Source: Marinobacter sp. C7 (GTDB taxonomy: Bacteria > Pseudomonadota > Gammaproteobacteria > Pseudomonadales > Oleiphilaceae). Taken from it: DNA of 64,000 nucleotides. Location of the stretch: positions 868,001-932,000 of the forward strand of contig NZ_JAKQZH010000001.1 in NCBI RefSeq assembly GCF_022343555.1, read 5' to 3'. The stretch's first letter is position 1. Each line of letters starts with the position of its first letter. Both the position numbers and the translations under genes were made by a program. The notes under the pieces were generated by a model. It made no database searches. It was not told the origin of the DNA and saw only the letters and a program-made list of their open reading frames with translations. Shown piece by piece: positions 9,083 to 17,858 of this stretch.

Positions 9083-9814
9083 ATGGGACTGCTTTTCGAA
9101 CAAATAGACAGCCAACCCTCGGTGATTGGCGAGATCACTCTCAGGCGGCGCCGCATTCCGGCCATCGGTGACCGGGATATCTACGAGGTGAAACTGGGCG
9201 AGGAATTCCTCATGTCCAGCATGTTCGTGGACGCCGAAATCGCCCTCTCGGACCTGGGGCTGAATGAAACCCGGGGCGAAAACCTGAGTGTTGTGGTTGG
9301 CGGTCTGGGTCTTGGCTACACCGCCGTGGCCGCGCTCAAGCACGAGCGGGTAAGCGAACTGCTCGTGGTGGAGTACCTGGAGCCGGTCATCCGCTGGCAC
9401 CAGCAGGAACTCGTGCCACTGGGCAAGGAGCTGAACGCGGACCCCCGCGCACGGTATGTCCACGGTAGCTTCTTCGACCTGGCCATAGCCGATCCCGAAA
9501 CCGGCGGCTTTGATCCCGAGGCACCGGGCAAGCCATTCGACGCGATCCTGCTGGACATCGACCATTCACCGCGGGCGTTGCTTCACGACTCCAGCGCCAG
9601 TTTTTACACCGTCGAAAACCTGGCCCTGATGGCTCGTCAACTGAAACCCGGCGGCATCTTTGCCATGTGGTCCAACGAAGGTGAGGATGATGAATTCATG
9701 GCTGTGTTGCGCGAAGGATTCATCGATGTCGCCTGCCACGTCGTAACGTTCTACAACCCCTTTCAGAACAGGGAGTCGTTCAACACCGTCTATGTGGCCC
9801 GAAAACCGGGCTGA
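9083..9814 (+). CDS. Spermidine-synthase-like (SAM-fold) protein
   Basis: The 243-residue protein has a Rossmann methyltransferase-type fold of the spermidine synthase family: VVVGGLGLGYTAVAAL is the nucleotide-binding glycine motif, ELLVVEYLEPVIRWHQ supplies the acidic residue after strand 2, and FDAILLDIDHSPRALL corresponds to the strand 4 DxD region. It lacks the usual N-terminal beta domain of SpeE, so it may be a methyltransferase or a divergent aminopropyltransferase. ATG 9083 begins the first recognisable residues. The next gene, a sirtuin, starts 16 bases downstream in the same direction. Confidence 0.75.
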   Translation: MGLLFEQIDSQPSVIGEITLRRRRIPAIGDRDIYEVKLGEEFLMSSMFVDAEIALSDLGLNETRGENLSVVVGGLGLGYTAVAALKHERVSELLVVEYLEPVIRWHQQELVPLGKELNADPRARYVHGSFFDLAIADPETGGFDPEAPGKPFDAILLDIDHSPRALLHDSSASFYTVENLALMARQLKPGGIFAMWSNEGEDDEFMAVLREGFIDVACHVVTFYNPFQNRESFNTVYVARKPG

Positions 9815-9830
9815 CTGATCCGGAGTGACC

Positions 9831-10733
9831 ATGCCAGTGACCACCCATCGCACACGCCCCTTCAGTGCCAGTCAGCGCCTGCCGGACACGGACCAGCCAC
9901 TGGAAAACCACGATCCGGAACAAGCGGGCGAACAGTTGGCGCAGTTCATTCACCGCCATCCGCGCCTGCTGATCCTGACCGGCGCGGGCGTGAGCACGGA
10001 TTCGGGAATACCGGACTATCGTGACGGTGATGGTGCCTGGAAACGCAAACAGCCGGTGCAGCATCAGGACTTCATGGAAAACTTCCATACCCGCCAACGC
10101 TATTGGGGCCGAAGCCTCATTGGCTGGCCGGTGATGCGTAATGCCACCCCGAACCCATCGCACTTCCACATTGCGGACCTGGAGTTGCTCAATCACAGCA
10201 GCCTGGTGGTGACCCAGAATGTCGATCGCCTGCACCAGAGAGCCGGCACACGCGGCGTGCTGGACCTTCACGGCCGGGCTGACGAAGTGCTGTGCATGAG
10301 CTGTGGCTATCGCTGCCCACGGGATGAAGTCCATGACCGGTGTGCCGATCTCAACCCCGGCTTCCGGCATTACACGGCGACCACCGCTCCGGATGGCGAC
10401 GCCGATCTGGAAGTGGATTTCTCGGATTTCCGTCCGGCCGGTTGCCCGAAATGCAGCGGTATCCTGAAGCCGGATGTGGTTTTTTTCGGCGATTTCGTGC
10501 CGAAACAGCGGGTGACCTCCGCCCTGGACGTGCTCAAGGCCAGCGATGGCCTTCTGGTGATCGGCTCCTCTCTGATGGTGTATTCCGGTTTCCGGTTCTG
10601 TCGCTACGGGAAGGAATGGGGCAAGCCCATGGCGACCCTGAATCTGGGCCGTACCCGGGCCGAGGAGCTGGTGGATTTGAAACTGAACGCCCGCATCGGG
10701 GAGACCCTGGCCGCAGCGCTCAGGCAACTCTGA
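9831..10733 (+). CDS. Sir2-family NAD-dependent protein deacylase
   Basis: The 300-residue protein contains the sirtuin motifs in order: GAGVSTDSGIPDYR (NAD binding), TQNVDRLHQRAG, catalytic His in DLHGRADE, a zinc site from CMSCGYRC and CPKCSG, PDVVFFGDFVP, and GSSLMVYSG. The long insertion between the Cys pairs and the GIPDYRD form fit class II (SIRT4-like) sirtuins. ATG 9831 has CCGGAG about six bases upstream; GTG 9825 is an alternative. It lies just after the spermidine-synthase-like gene and probably shares its transcript. Confidence 0.92.
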   Translation: MPVTTHRTRPFSASQRLPDTDQPLENHDPEQAGEQLAQFIHRHPRLLILTGAGVSTDSGIPDYRDGDGAWKRKQPVQHQDFMENFHTRQRYWGRSLIGWPVMRNATPNPSHFHIADLELLNHSSLVVTQNVDRLHQRAGTRGVLDLHGRADEVLCMSCGYRCPRDEVHDRCADLNPGFRHYTATTAPDGDADLEVDFSDFRPAGCPKCSGILKPDVVFFGDFVPKQRVTSALDVLKASDGLLVIGSSLMVYSGFRFCRYGKEWGKPMATLNLGRTRAEELVDLKLNARIGETLAAALRQL

Positions 10734-10740
10734 TGAAAAC

Positions 10741-10831
10741 GGGGTCAGATGAAGGCTTTCATCAGACCCCAGGTTCACGGACGAAAATCTGCTGTAAACC
10801 CGGGGTCAGAAGAAAGCTTTCTTCTGACCCC
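10741..10831. repeat. Paired 30-bp palindromic repeats, pair 1
   Basis: Two palindromic units lie at 10741-10770 (centre GATGAAGGCTTTCATC) and 10802-10831 (centre GAAGAAAGCTTTCTTC), both with outer ends GGGGTC/GACCCC. The first has one A-A mismatch in the stem. They are separated by 31 bp and sit between the convergent ends of the sirtuin and NSS transporter genes. The same paired arrangement recurs at three other places in the window. Confidence 0.92.
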
Positions 10832-10850
10832 TCCTTCACTCACTGAAGCA

Positions 10851-12263
10851 TCAGATCAGGTTGTAGATAAACACGATCGCCACAGCCACCGGCGTAACGA
10901 ACCGAAGGGTCACGAACCAGAGGCTGAACGCGGACGCCGACAGGGACAGCTCCTTCTCCAGCGCCTGCTTCGACATCACCCAGCCGGCGAACAGCGCCAC
11001 CAGCAGGCCGCCCAGTGGCAGCAGGATGTTGGCGGTGAAGAAGTCCAGCAGGTCAAAGATGGTCTTGCCTTCCAGCATCGGAATGAAGCTCAGGGGTGCG
11101 AAGTCGGACCAGAGGTTCAGCGACAGGATTGAGGCAATACCCAGAGCCCAGCACACCACGCCGGCACCCAGGGTGCTCAGGGTACGGTTCATGCCTTTCT
11201 GTTCCTCCAGCCACTCCACGATGGGCTCCAGCAGGGAGATCCCGGATGTCCAGGCGGCGAAGATCAGCAGTACGAAGAACAGGGTGCCGAAGAAACTGCC
11301 CATGGGCATCTGCCCGAAGGCCAGCGGCAGGGTCTGGAAAATCAGTCCCGGGCCGGCTCCCGGCTCGAGGCCGTTGGCAAACACAATCGGGAAGATGGCC
11401 AGGCCGGCCAGCAGTGCCACGCCGGTGTCAATAATCGACACGGTAATGGAAGTCTTGGCGATGGAGATTTTCTTCGGCAGGTATGAGCCATAGGCCATCA
11501 TGACCGCCATACCGAGACTCAGGGTAAAGAATGCGTGGCCCAGGGCTACCAGAACGCCTGAGGTCGTCAGTTTGGAAAAGTCCGGCTGGAACAGGAAGGT
11601 GACCGCCTTGCCGAAGGAGCCGGAGGTCATGGCATAACCCACCACAATCAGCAGCAGGATGAACAGACCCGGCATCAGGATGCTGACTGCGCGCTCCAGG
11701 CCAGCCCGAACCCCTCGGGCCACAACAACCATGACCAGCGCCATGAATACGGTATGCCAAAGCAGCAGGGTGCCCGGATCGCTCAACAGGCCGGAAAAAA
11801 TAGCGCCGACGGCATCTGCCGACTGGCCGGCGAGCTGGCCGCTGGCGGCCGTTCCGACATAAGACACTGCCCAGCCACCAATAACTGAATAGAACGACAG
11901 GATCAGGAACCCTGCCAGTACACCCACGGCGCCTACCAGCTTCCAGGCCGGGTGGAGCTTGTCGCGCTCTGCAATCAGGCGCAGGCTGTTGACCGGGCTG
12001 CGGCCGCCGCGCCGGCCGATCATGACCTCGGCCATCATGATGGGGATGCCCACCACGGCAATACACGCCAGGTACATGATCACAAAAGCGCCACCGCCGT
12101 TCTCGCCGGTGATGTAGGGGAACTTCCAGATATTACCGAGGCCCACGGCGGAACCGGTTGCTGCCAGGATGAAAGCGAGCCTCGATGACCAGAGCCCGCG
12201 CTTGGCGTTTGAACCTTCAAGGGCCTCCGAATAGGTGGCTGATCCTGATGAAGTGACAGACAT
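10851..12263 (-). CDS. Sodium-dependent transporter, NSS/SNF family
   Basis: The protein has 470 residues with about 11-12 membrane helices. The N-terminal WSSRLAFILAATGSAVGLGNIWKFPYIT is the signature of helix 1 with the unwound sodium and substrate site typical of NSS (LeuT-type) amino acid transporters, and GGGAFVIMYLACIAVVGIPIMMAEVMIGRRGG follows. It should import an amino acid or related compound with sodium. The position next to leucine dehydrogenase, in the same direction, suggests a hydrophobic amino acid, though the substrate cannot be read directly. Confidence 0.9.
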   Translation of the reverse strand: MSVTSSGSATYSEALEGSNAKRGLWSSRLAFILAATGSAVGLGNIWKFPYITGENGGGAFVIMYLACIAVVGIPIMMAEVMIGRRGGRSPVNSLRLIAERDKLHPAWKLVGAVGVLAGFLILSFYSVIGGWAVSYVGTAASGQLAGQSADAVGAIFSGLLSDPGTLLLWHTVFMALVMVVVARGVRAGLERAVSILMPGLFILLLIVVGYAMTSGSFGKAVTFLFQPDFSKLTTSGVLVALGHAFFTLSLGMAVMMAYGSYLPKKISIAKTSITVSIIDTGVALLAGLAIFPIVFANGLEPGAGPGLIFQTLPLAFGQMPMGSFFGTLFFVLLIFAAWTSGISLLEPIVEWLEEQKGMNRTLSTLGAGVVCWALGIASILSLNLWSDFAPLSFIPMLEGKTIFDLLDFFTANILLPLGGLLVALFAGWVMSKQALEKELSLSASAFSLWFVTLRFVTPVAVAIVFIYNLI

Positions 12264-12310
12264 GACTATCTCCTGTGGTACTTGTTTTTGTGTCAGGGCG
12301 AAAAAGGAGA

Positions 12311-12328
12311 GCCGCAGAAATCTGCGGC
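12311..12328 (-). terminator. Likely rho-independent terminator of leucine dehydrogenase
   Basis: GCCGCAGA at 12311-12318 pairs with TCTGCGGC at 12321-12328. Read on the minus strand the hairpin is followed by a T-rich stretch (complement of AAAAAGG at 12300-12306). It lies just past the stop codon of the leucine dehydrogenase gene. Confidence 0.5.
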
Positions 12329-12356
12329 CCCCAAGGGGGATGGCACCGGCGTCAGG

Positions 12357-13457
12357 TCAACCGGTGCGGGCAAACCGCGAGGACGCCAGCCCAGCACCTG
12401 CGGAATGTTTGCGGAACCGCTCCTCGGCCAGCTCATTGGCGATCTCCCCGGTGGGAAGGCCCGAACGGTCAGAGCGGTTGAAGATTTCGGTCAGGGTGTC
12501 TCCGATGGTGTCCACATGGGCGCGGACCTTTTCCGGAGTGGCGCCGGTGCGCTCGTAGAACACGTCGATGATGCCACCTGCGTTGATGGCGAAGTCCGGC
12601 GCGTAGAGGATGCCGTGTTGTTTGAGCATAGCGTCATGCTCTGGCCGGTCCAGCAGGTTGTTGGCGGCGCCGGCAACAATACCGGCCCGGATTTCCGGGA
12701 TACTGCGATCATTCAGAACGGCACCCATGGCGCAGGGCGCGATCACATCCACCGGCAGGAACAGGATATCTTCCGCGGAGGCCGGTTTTGCTCCCAGCTG
12801 GTCCACCGCGCGGCGCATGTTGTCCTCGTGGATGTCGTACACCCAGAGCTCTGCTCCGGCTTCCTTGAGGTGCCTTGCCAGGCGGAAGCCGACATTGCCG
12901 ATACCCTGGATGGCGACCTTCAGACCGGTGAGATCATCACGGCCCAGCTTGTGGCGGACTGCGGCCTGCAGGCCGATAAAGGTGCCGTAAGCGGTGGCGG
13001 GGGAGGGGTCGCCGTTACTGGGGTTGCCGTCAAAACCGGTGCGGGCGGCAATTCCGGCCACATGGCTGGTGTGCCGGCCCATGATTTTCAGATCGGGCAC
13101 ACTGGTGCCGGAATCCTCGGCGGCAATGTACTGGCCGCCCAGGCTCTCCAGATGCCGCCCCATCGCCTCCATCAGGGCCTCGCTCTTGTGCTTGCGTGGA
13201 TCGCCGATGATCACCGACTTGCCGCCGCCGAGGTCCAGATTGGCCAGGGCCGACTTGTAGGTCATCCCCCGGGACAGGCGCAGAACGTCGCGAAGGGCTT
13301 CTTCGTCAGTGGCATAGGGAAACATCCGGCAACCGCCCAGTGCGGGCCCCCGGGATGTGTTATGAATGGCAACGATGGCTTTTAGTCCTGTCTCGGGATC
13401 GCAGAAGAAGGACAGATGTTCGTGGTTATCGAACTCAGGATGGCTGAACACGTTCAT
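12357..13457 (-). CDS. Leucine (Glu/Leu/Phe/Val) dehydrogenase
   Basis: The 366-residue protein belongs to the amino acid dehydrogenase superfamily; its length fits leucine dehydrogenase. It has [12 protein letters not shown], the catalytic Lys region [20 protein letters not shown], and an NAD-binding motif [17 protein letters not shown]. It catalyses reversible NAD-dependent oxidative deamination of branched-chain amino acids to 2-oxo acids. ATG 13457 is used because GGGAGGAT lies about seven bases upstream; an in-frame start at 13475 would include that site. A LiuR-like operator lies upstream. Confidence 0.9.
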   Translation of the reverse strand: MNVFSHPEFDNHEHLSFFCDPETGLKAIVAIHNTSRGPALGGCRMFPYATDEEALRDVLRLSRGMTYKSALANLDLGGGKSVIIGDPRKHKSEALMEAMGRHLESLGGQYIAAEDSGTSVPDLKIMGRHTSHVAGIAARTGFDGNPSNGDPSPATAYGTFIGLQAAVRHKLGRDDLTGLKVAIQGIGNVGFRLARHLKEAGAELWVYDIHEDNMRRAVDQLGAKPASAEDILFLPVDVIAPCAMGAVLNDRSIPEIRAGIVAGAANNLLDRPEHDAMLKQHGILYAPDFAINAGGIIDVFYERTGATPEKVRAHVDTIGDTLTEIFNRSDRSGLPTGEIANELAEERFRKHSAGAGLASSRFARTG

Positions 13458-13611
13458 ATTGAAATCCTCCCCCACCTGGCCGGATCGCGGCGGTAGGTCT
13501 GTTTTGTTCTTGTCATCCCGGCTTGTGGCCGGATGTTTGATTCCTGGTGTCCGTGCCCGATGGATTGTGCCGGGCCTGCCCTTGTGAGGCTGGACAGGGA
13601 AGAACCTAGCC

Positions 13612-13640
13612 TTGATTTACGTTAACGTCAACGTTTAATT
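13612..13640. promoter_or_regulatory. LiuR-like (MerR family) operator candidate
   Basis: Read on the minus strand the site contains TTGACGTTAACGTAAA, an A/T-flanked repeat of ACGT steps resembling sites bound by LiuR, the MerR-type regulator of branched-chain amino acid catabolism in gammaproteobacteria. It lies about 155 bp before the leucine dehydrogenase start and 134 bp before azlC, so it could serve either or both. The resemblance is from memory of the motif; no liuR gene is in the window. Confidence 0.5.
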
Positions 13641-13773
13641 TGTCAGCCGGCTCAGGATAATTCGGGGAAATGTCTGAGTTTCTCATCTAACTGTTTGGCC
13701 CCGGGAAATTTTTCAGGAGGGGTAGTGGTTTCTACCTATACGAATTGGGTGGTTTCCGGCTTAGCTTTCTTCG

Positions 13774-14514
13774 ATGCCTAACCATTCATATCCTTATCAG
13801 CTCCAGTCACAGAAAGTGCGCGCGGAGTTTGTGCGCCTTTTCCCCATCTCGCTGTTCGTGGTGGCCTTTGGTGGTGCCTTCGGCCTGGCTGCCATCCAGG
13901 CCGGTCTGGCGCCGCTGCAAGCCATTCTGATGAGTACCACGGTGTTTGCCGGGGCCTCGCAGTTTGCCGCACTTGAACTGTGGGGAGGGGAAGTGCCCCT
14001 GCTGCCCCTGATCGCTGTCGTGTTCGCCATCAATTCCCGCCACCTGCTGATGGGGGCGTCGCTCTATCCCATGCTGAAAGACGTGGCTCCGGGTAAGCGT
14101 TATGGCCTGCTGCTTCTGCTCACGGACGCCAATTGGGCGGTCTCTGCCCAGGACTACCAGAATGGCCGTCGCAACCTGGAGGTCATCCTTGGAGGGGGGC
14201 TGGTGCTCTGGCTGGCCTGGATTTTCGGGACCTGGCTAGGTGTGTATTTCGGCGGTCTGCTGCAGAACCCAAAGAGCCTGGGGCTGGATATGGTGCTCGG
14301 CTGTTTCCTGCTGGCGATGGCCCTGGGGGGGAAGAAATCCCCACGGGTACTGGTGGCTTGGGCAGTGGCAGCGGCGGCTTCACTGGCTGCCTGGAAATGG
14401 TTGCCGTCCAACACCCACGTGGTGACCGGCGCCCTCGCAGGTGGCCTGATCGGTTACTTCTGGCTGGACAGGAAACCCGTCGGGCCCGGGACAGAGGAGG
14501 CAGAGTCCACATGA
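13774..14514 (+). CDS. azlC: AzlC-family branched-chain amino acid exporter subunit
   Basis: The 246-residue protein has about seven membrane segments. Recognisable AzlC features are FGLAAIQAGLAPLQAILMSTTVFAGASQFAALELW, FAINSRHLLMGASLYPML and a conserved LLLTDANWAVS. With AzlD it forms a two-component exporter of leucine and related amino acids. The stop overlaps the azlD start (ATGA). It is divergent from leucine dehydrogenase with the LiuR-like site between, consistent with control of branched-chain amino acid levels. No strong Shine-Dalgarno is seen before ATG 13774. Confidence 0.9.
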   Translation: MPNHSYPYQLQSQKVRAEFVRLFPISLFVVAFGGAFGLAAIQAGLAPLQAILMSTTVFAGASQFAALELWGGEVPLLPLIAVVFAINSRHLLMGASLYPMLKDVAPGKRYGLLLLLTDANWAVSAQDYQNGRRNLEVILGGGLVLWLAWIFGTWLGVYFGGLLQNPKSLGLDMVLGCFLLAMALGGKKSPRVLVAWAVAAAASLAAWKWLPSNTHVVTGALAGGLIGYFWLDRKPVGPGTEEAEST

Positions 14515-14822
14515 GCATTACAACCACGGAGCTCGGGGTATTGCTGGCGATTGCGGTGATGACTCTGGTCACCCTCGCGACCCGGTTTGGCGGTGTCTTC
14601 GCGATGTCTTTCGTGCGTATCAGTCCGCGGATCGAGAGCTTCATCAACACCATGGCAAGCTCGGTGCTGATCGCGATCATCGTTCCCATGGCCTTCAGTG
14701 GTGACGCCGGAGCGATCGCCGCGCTCTCGGTAACCGCTATCACCATGCTGCTACTCCAGAAGCCCCTGCCCGCTATTGCTGCCGGTATTGCTTCCGCTGC
14801 CCTGGTCCGTTATCTGTTCTGA
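14511..14822 (+). CDS. azlD: AzlD-family branched-chain amino acid exporter subunit
   Basis: The 103-residue protein has four predicted membrane helices and the AzlD-type MTLVTLATRFGGVFAM and RIESFINTMASSVLIAIIVP segments. It is the small partner of AzlC, with which it shares a 4-base ATGA overlap, so the pair is translationally coupled. Its last 72 bases overlap the convergent DUF3750 gene on the other strand. Confidence 0.9.
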   Translation: MSITTTELGVLLAIAVMTLVTLATRFGGVFAMSFVRISPRIESFINTMASSVLIAIIVPMAFSGDAGAIAALSVTAITMLLLQKPLPAIAAGIASAALVRYLF

Positions 14823-15587
14823 AGACTCGCCTGCCATCGGGTTGGGGTTTCGCAAAGCGAGTTCGCCGATCCCTGGCAGCTTGATGCCGAGAGCCAGCGG
14901 GTTAATGCCGAGAGACAGGCCGAGCACGTTGAGTTCCAGGCCCTCACGAACGCCTGCGAGTACTCCGAAGTACCCGCCCAGGGAAAACTGGTAGCCGGTG
15001 CCGCCGGGAACTTCCGCTACCACCTGCTCACCCAGATAGTCCTTGCCGATGGCGTGGTTGGGGAGTGCAACGTCCAGCCCCGGGACCTGTCTGATGACCC
15101 ACGCCGTGAAAGTATTGCTGTTGGGGCCGGGCCAGGCTTCATATTCGGTCGGGTAGGGGTAGTCCCCCACGGCCTGATAGATCCGCGGAATCAGCTCAGC
15201 TGCCTCTTCTCCCCGGATGTCGGCATACAGTACCGGCTCCGCCCCGTACCAGCGCCGGTCCGGAATGGACGCTCGCGAGTTCACCACATGGCGGCGCCAG
15301 CCGGTGACTTCGTGGACCCGGTACTGGGCGGCGCCCGCCTCCTTGGTGGCTATCCAGGTATGGACTGCAAAATAACCGCGCCAACTCCAGGCACGGGCGC
15401 CATACACCTGGACGATGGCGCCCTTGTGCTGGTCAGGGTCCGGGGCGATGTTGGCGCTGTCGCGGCTGGCTGTCTGCCAGCTTTCCGCGCCCTGCAGTGT
15501 TCCGCTGGCGGCCATCAGGACCGGTCCGGCCACAAGGGTCAGCAGACTGGCGAAGATCCAGGCCGCGCCGTGTTTCAATAGTTTCAT
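14751..15587 (-). CDS. DUF3750 domain protein
   Basis: The protein has 278 residues. A signal-type hydrophobic N-terminus (AAWIFASLLTLVAGPVLMA) is followed by the DUF3750 domain: AIVQVYGARAWSWRGYFAVHTWIA, EVTGWRRHVV, YPYPTEYEAWPGPNSNTFTAWV and AIGKDYLG. Conserved His, Trp and Asn residues in HTWIA and PNSNTF could form a hydrolase site, but the family is uncharacterised. The C-terminal tail is low complexity (GSGSNTGSNSGQG), and the last 72 bases overlap azlD antisense. It is divergent from the dodecin gene. Confidence 0.8.
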   Translation of the reverse strand: MKLLKHGAAWIFASLLTLVAGPVLMAASGTLQGAESWQTASRDSANIAPDPDQHKGAIVQVYGARAWSWRGYFAVHTWIATKEAGAAQYRVHEVTGWRRHVVNSRASIPDRRWYGAEPVLYADIRGEEAAELIPRIYQAVGDYPYPTEYEAWPGPNSNTFTAWVIRQVPGLDVALPNHAIGKDYLGEQVVAEVPGGTGYQFSLGGYFGVLAGVREGLELNVLGLSLGINPLALGIKLPGIGELALRNPNPMAGESSEQITDQGSGSNTGSNSGQGLLE

Positions 15588-15642
15588 AGAGTTGATTCTC
15601 CGGCCGTCATTTGCTGGCCACGGGCTTGTCTTCTAATCTCAA

Positions 15643-15661
15643 AGTACAACGTTTTTGTACT
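15643..15661. promoter_or_regulatory. Small palindrome before the dodecin gene
   Basis: AGTACAA at 15643-15649 and TTGTACT at 15655-15661 form a perfect 7-bp inverted repeat around CGTTT, 12 bases before the dodecin start codon and overlapping the probable promoter-proximal leader. It could be an operator or a short hairpin. I do not recognise the regulator. Confidence 0.3.
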
Positions 15662-15673
15662 GGGAGATAGCCA

Positions 15674-15889
15674 ATGTCCGATCACCATGTTTACAAAAAA
15701 GTGGAGATAGTCGGCTCTTCGAAGAAGAGCATCGAGGATGCCATTGAAAATGCGCTCGAGGAGTGCGGCAAGAGCATCCGGAACATGGAATGGTTCGAGG
15801 TAACGGAAACCCGTGGCCACATCGTGGACGGGAAAGTTGGCCACTACCAGGTGGTGCTGAAGGTGGGCTTCCGGATTGCCGGTAGCTGA
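15674..15889 (+). CDS. Dodecin, flavin-binding storage protein
   Basis: The 71-residue protein matches dodecins in length and motif: VYKKVEIVGSSKKSIEDAIENAL, then NMEWFEVTETRGHI with the Trp that stacks on flavin, and GHYQVVLKVGFRI. Dodecins assemble into hollow dodecamers that sequester riboflavin or FMN and limit photochemical damage. ATG 15674 has GGGAGAT upstream. It is monocistronic and divergent from the DUF3750 gene. Confidence 0.92.
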   Translation: MSDHHVYKKVEIVGSSKKSIEDAIENALEECGKSIRNMEWFEVTETRGHIVDGKVGHYQVVLKVGFRIAGS

Positions 15890-15944
15890 GCCCTTTACGC
15901 AGTGCCTGCGAACACGTCATTGAGCGTGTCAGGAGGTTAGCGAT

Positions 15945-16493
15945 ATGACCACCGGGAACCCGGCGTTGTTATTGGTGGATATCCAGAATGATTTCTGTGA
16001 AGGGGGATCGCTGGCGGTCAAAGGGGCCAGTGCGATTATTCCGGTCGTTAACCGCATGATCTCGGAGGCCGAGCGCAGTCATCAGTTGATCATCGCCAGC
16101 CGGGACTGGCATACGGTTGATCACTGCAGTTTTGAGGCCCGGGGCGGCCCCTGGCCGCCCCACTGCATTCAGGATTCCCGGGGCGCAGCCTTCCATCCGG
16201 ACATGGCGCTTCCGGACACGGCTGTTCGGGTCAGCAAGGGTGTGGGGTTTGATACCGATGCCTACTCAGCCTTCGATGGCACCCAGCTCGAAAGTTTCCT
16301 CAAGCGCCACGATATAGGAACGCTCCGGATAGCAGGCCTGGCCCTGGATGTGTGTGTGCGGGCGACGGCGCTGGACGCCCTGAAGCATGGCTTCGGTGTG
16401 GAGCTGGTCACCGACGGCTGCAAGGCCGTCGACCCGCAGAACGCGCCGGAGGTGCTGGACGAGCTTCGGGCAGCCGGCGCAAGCATTTCATGA
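15945..16493 (+). CDS. pncA: Nicotinamidase
   Basis: The 182-residue protein carries the nicotinamidase set: Asp in LLLVDIQNDFCEGG, the metal-binding SRDWHTVDH segment, a Lys in VSKGVGFDTDAYSAF, and the nucleophilic Cys in GLALDVCVRATALDA. It hydrolyses nicotinamide to nicotinate. The ATG has CAGGAGG about seven bases upstream. It is immediately followed by nicotinate phosphoribosyltransferase, giving two consecutive steps of NAD salvage in one operon. The C-terminus is slightly shorter than the E. coli enzyme (about 213). Confidence 0.93.
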   Translation: MTTGNPALLLVDIQNDFCEGGSLAVKGASAIIPVVNRMISEAERSHQLIIASRDWHTVDHCSFEARGGPWPPHCIQDSRGAAFHPDMALPDTAVRVSKGVGFDTDAYSAFDGTQLESFLKRHDIGTLRIAGLALDVCVRATALDALKHGFGVELVTDGCKAVDPQNAPEVLDELRAAGASIS

Positions 16494-16510
16494 GATCAGG
16501 AGGCCCGTCA

Positions 16511-17848
16511 TTGATTCGGGAACAGGATCTGCCGCTGCTGGTTGATCTCTACGAGTTGGCCATGGCCCAGGCCTACTGGTCCGAGGGTATGCAGGAGCGG
16601 GCGGTCTTCAGCCTGTTTTTCCGGGATATGCCCGCCCACCGGAATTTTGTCCTTGCCTGTGGCCAGCGAAATATCTGCGAGATGTTGGCGAACCTCCGGT
16701 TTACCGACGAACATATTTCGCGCTTGCGAGAGCTCAACCGGTTCCAGGAGGAATTCCTGGCATGGTTGAGGGGGTTCCGCTTCAGTGGCTCGGTGCGTGC
16801 AGTACCTGAGGGCACACCGGTGTTCCCCCAGGAACCCCTCCTGGAGATCGAGGCGCCCATAGCCGAGGCGCAACTGCTCGAAAGCCTCGTGATGAACTAT
16901 GTACACCTGGAGTCGGTACTGGCATCCAAGGCCGTGCGGGTGGCGCTGGCGGCGCGCGGTCGCTCGGTGGCGGACTTCGGATTACGCCGGATGCACGGAG
17001 TGGACGCCGGGCACCGGAGTGTCCGTGCCTATCGACTGGCCGGGCTGTCAGCGACCAGCAACGTTGTCGGGGGGCTGGATTTCGGCCTGGAAGTGACCGG
17101 AACCATGGCCCACAGCTTTGTGCAGGCCTATCCGAAGGAGTTGGAGGCGTTCAAGGTCTACGCCACGCTGTATCCGGGGACAACGCTGCTGGTGGACACT
17201 TACGACAGCCGGCGGGCTGTCCGTCGCATTGTGGCGTGGCTCGCCCGTGATCCCGATGCCCGGGTCGGGGCGATCCGGCTGGATTCCGGTGACCTGGGCG
17301 CGGAAGCGAAAGACTGTCGGAAGATTCTGGATGATGCCGGCTACCCGGATATCAAGATTGTTGCCAGCGGCGGACTGGATGAGTATGGCATAGCCCGGTT
17401 GCTGGAAGAGGGCGCACCGATTGATGCCTTCGGCGTTGGCACCTCGATTGGAGTTGCGGTGGATTCACCGTCTCTGGAGCTGGCCTACAAACTTACGCAA
17501 TACGCCGGTGAACCGAAAATGAAAAGCTCCTCCGGCAAGGTGTCTTATCCCGGTGCAAAGCAGGTTTTCCGCCAGATCGACAGTAGTGGCCGAGCCAGTG
17601 GCGATACCGTGGCGCTCAGTCACGAGCAGCTGGATGGTCAACCTCTCCTGGATCTGGTCATGGAGCATGGCTCGGTGGTGGAGGGTGCCGTTCCGCCGCT
17701 CGACGAGCAGGTCCGGCAGGCCGGTATCCTGTTGAAAGCCCTCCCGGAACGCCTGCTGGAGATTGCATCGTGCGATCCTCTCCCGGTGATTATCAGTGAC
17801 GAACTGAAACAGCTTCAGGCGCAAACCCTGGCACGGGTTTCAGTATAG
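16511..17848 (+). CDS. pncB: Nicotinate phosphoribosyltransferase
   Basis: The 445-residue protein has the NAPRTase signatures: LLVDLYELAMAQAYW at the N-terminus, RSVADFGLRRMHGVDAG with the phosphorylatable His region, TGTMAHSFVQAY, VDTYDSRRAVRR, AIRLDSGDLGAEAK and DAFGVGTSIGV. It converts nicotinate and PRPP to nicotinate mononucleotide. TTG 16511 is the preferred start because AGGAGG lies seven bases upstream; an ATG at 16490 overlaps the pncA stop (ATGA) but has no such site and adds seven residues. It is the second gene of a pncA-pncB operon. Confidence 0.92.
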   Translation: MIREQDLPLLVDLYELAMAQAYWSEGMQERAVFSLFFRDMPAHRNFVLACGQRNICEMLANLRFTDEHISRLRELNRFQEEFLAWLRGFRFSGSVRAVPEGTPVFPQEPLLEIEAPIAEAQLLESLVMNYVHLESVLASKAVRVALAARGRSVADFGLRRMHGVDAGHRSVRAYRLAGLSATSNVVGGLDFGLEVTGTMAHSFVQAYPKELEAFKVYATLYPGTTLLVDTYDSRRAVRRIVAWLARDPDARVGAIRLDSGDLGAEAKDCRKILDDAGYPDIKIVASGGLDEYGIARLLEEGAPIDAFGVGTSIGVAVDSPSLELAYKLTQYAGEPKMKSSSGKVSYPGAKQVFRQIDSSGRASGDTVALSHEQLDGQPLLDLVMEHGSVVEGAVPPLDEQVRQAGILLKALPERLLEIASCDPLPVIISDELKQLQAQTLARVSV

Positions 17849-17858
17849 GGGGCGTGTT

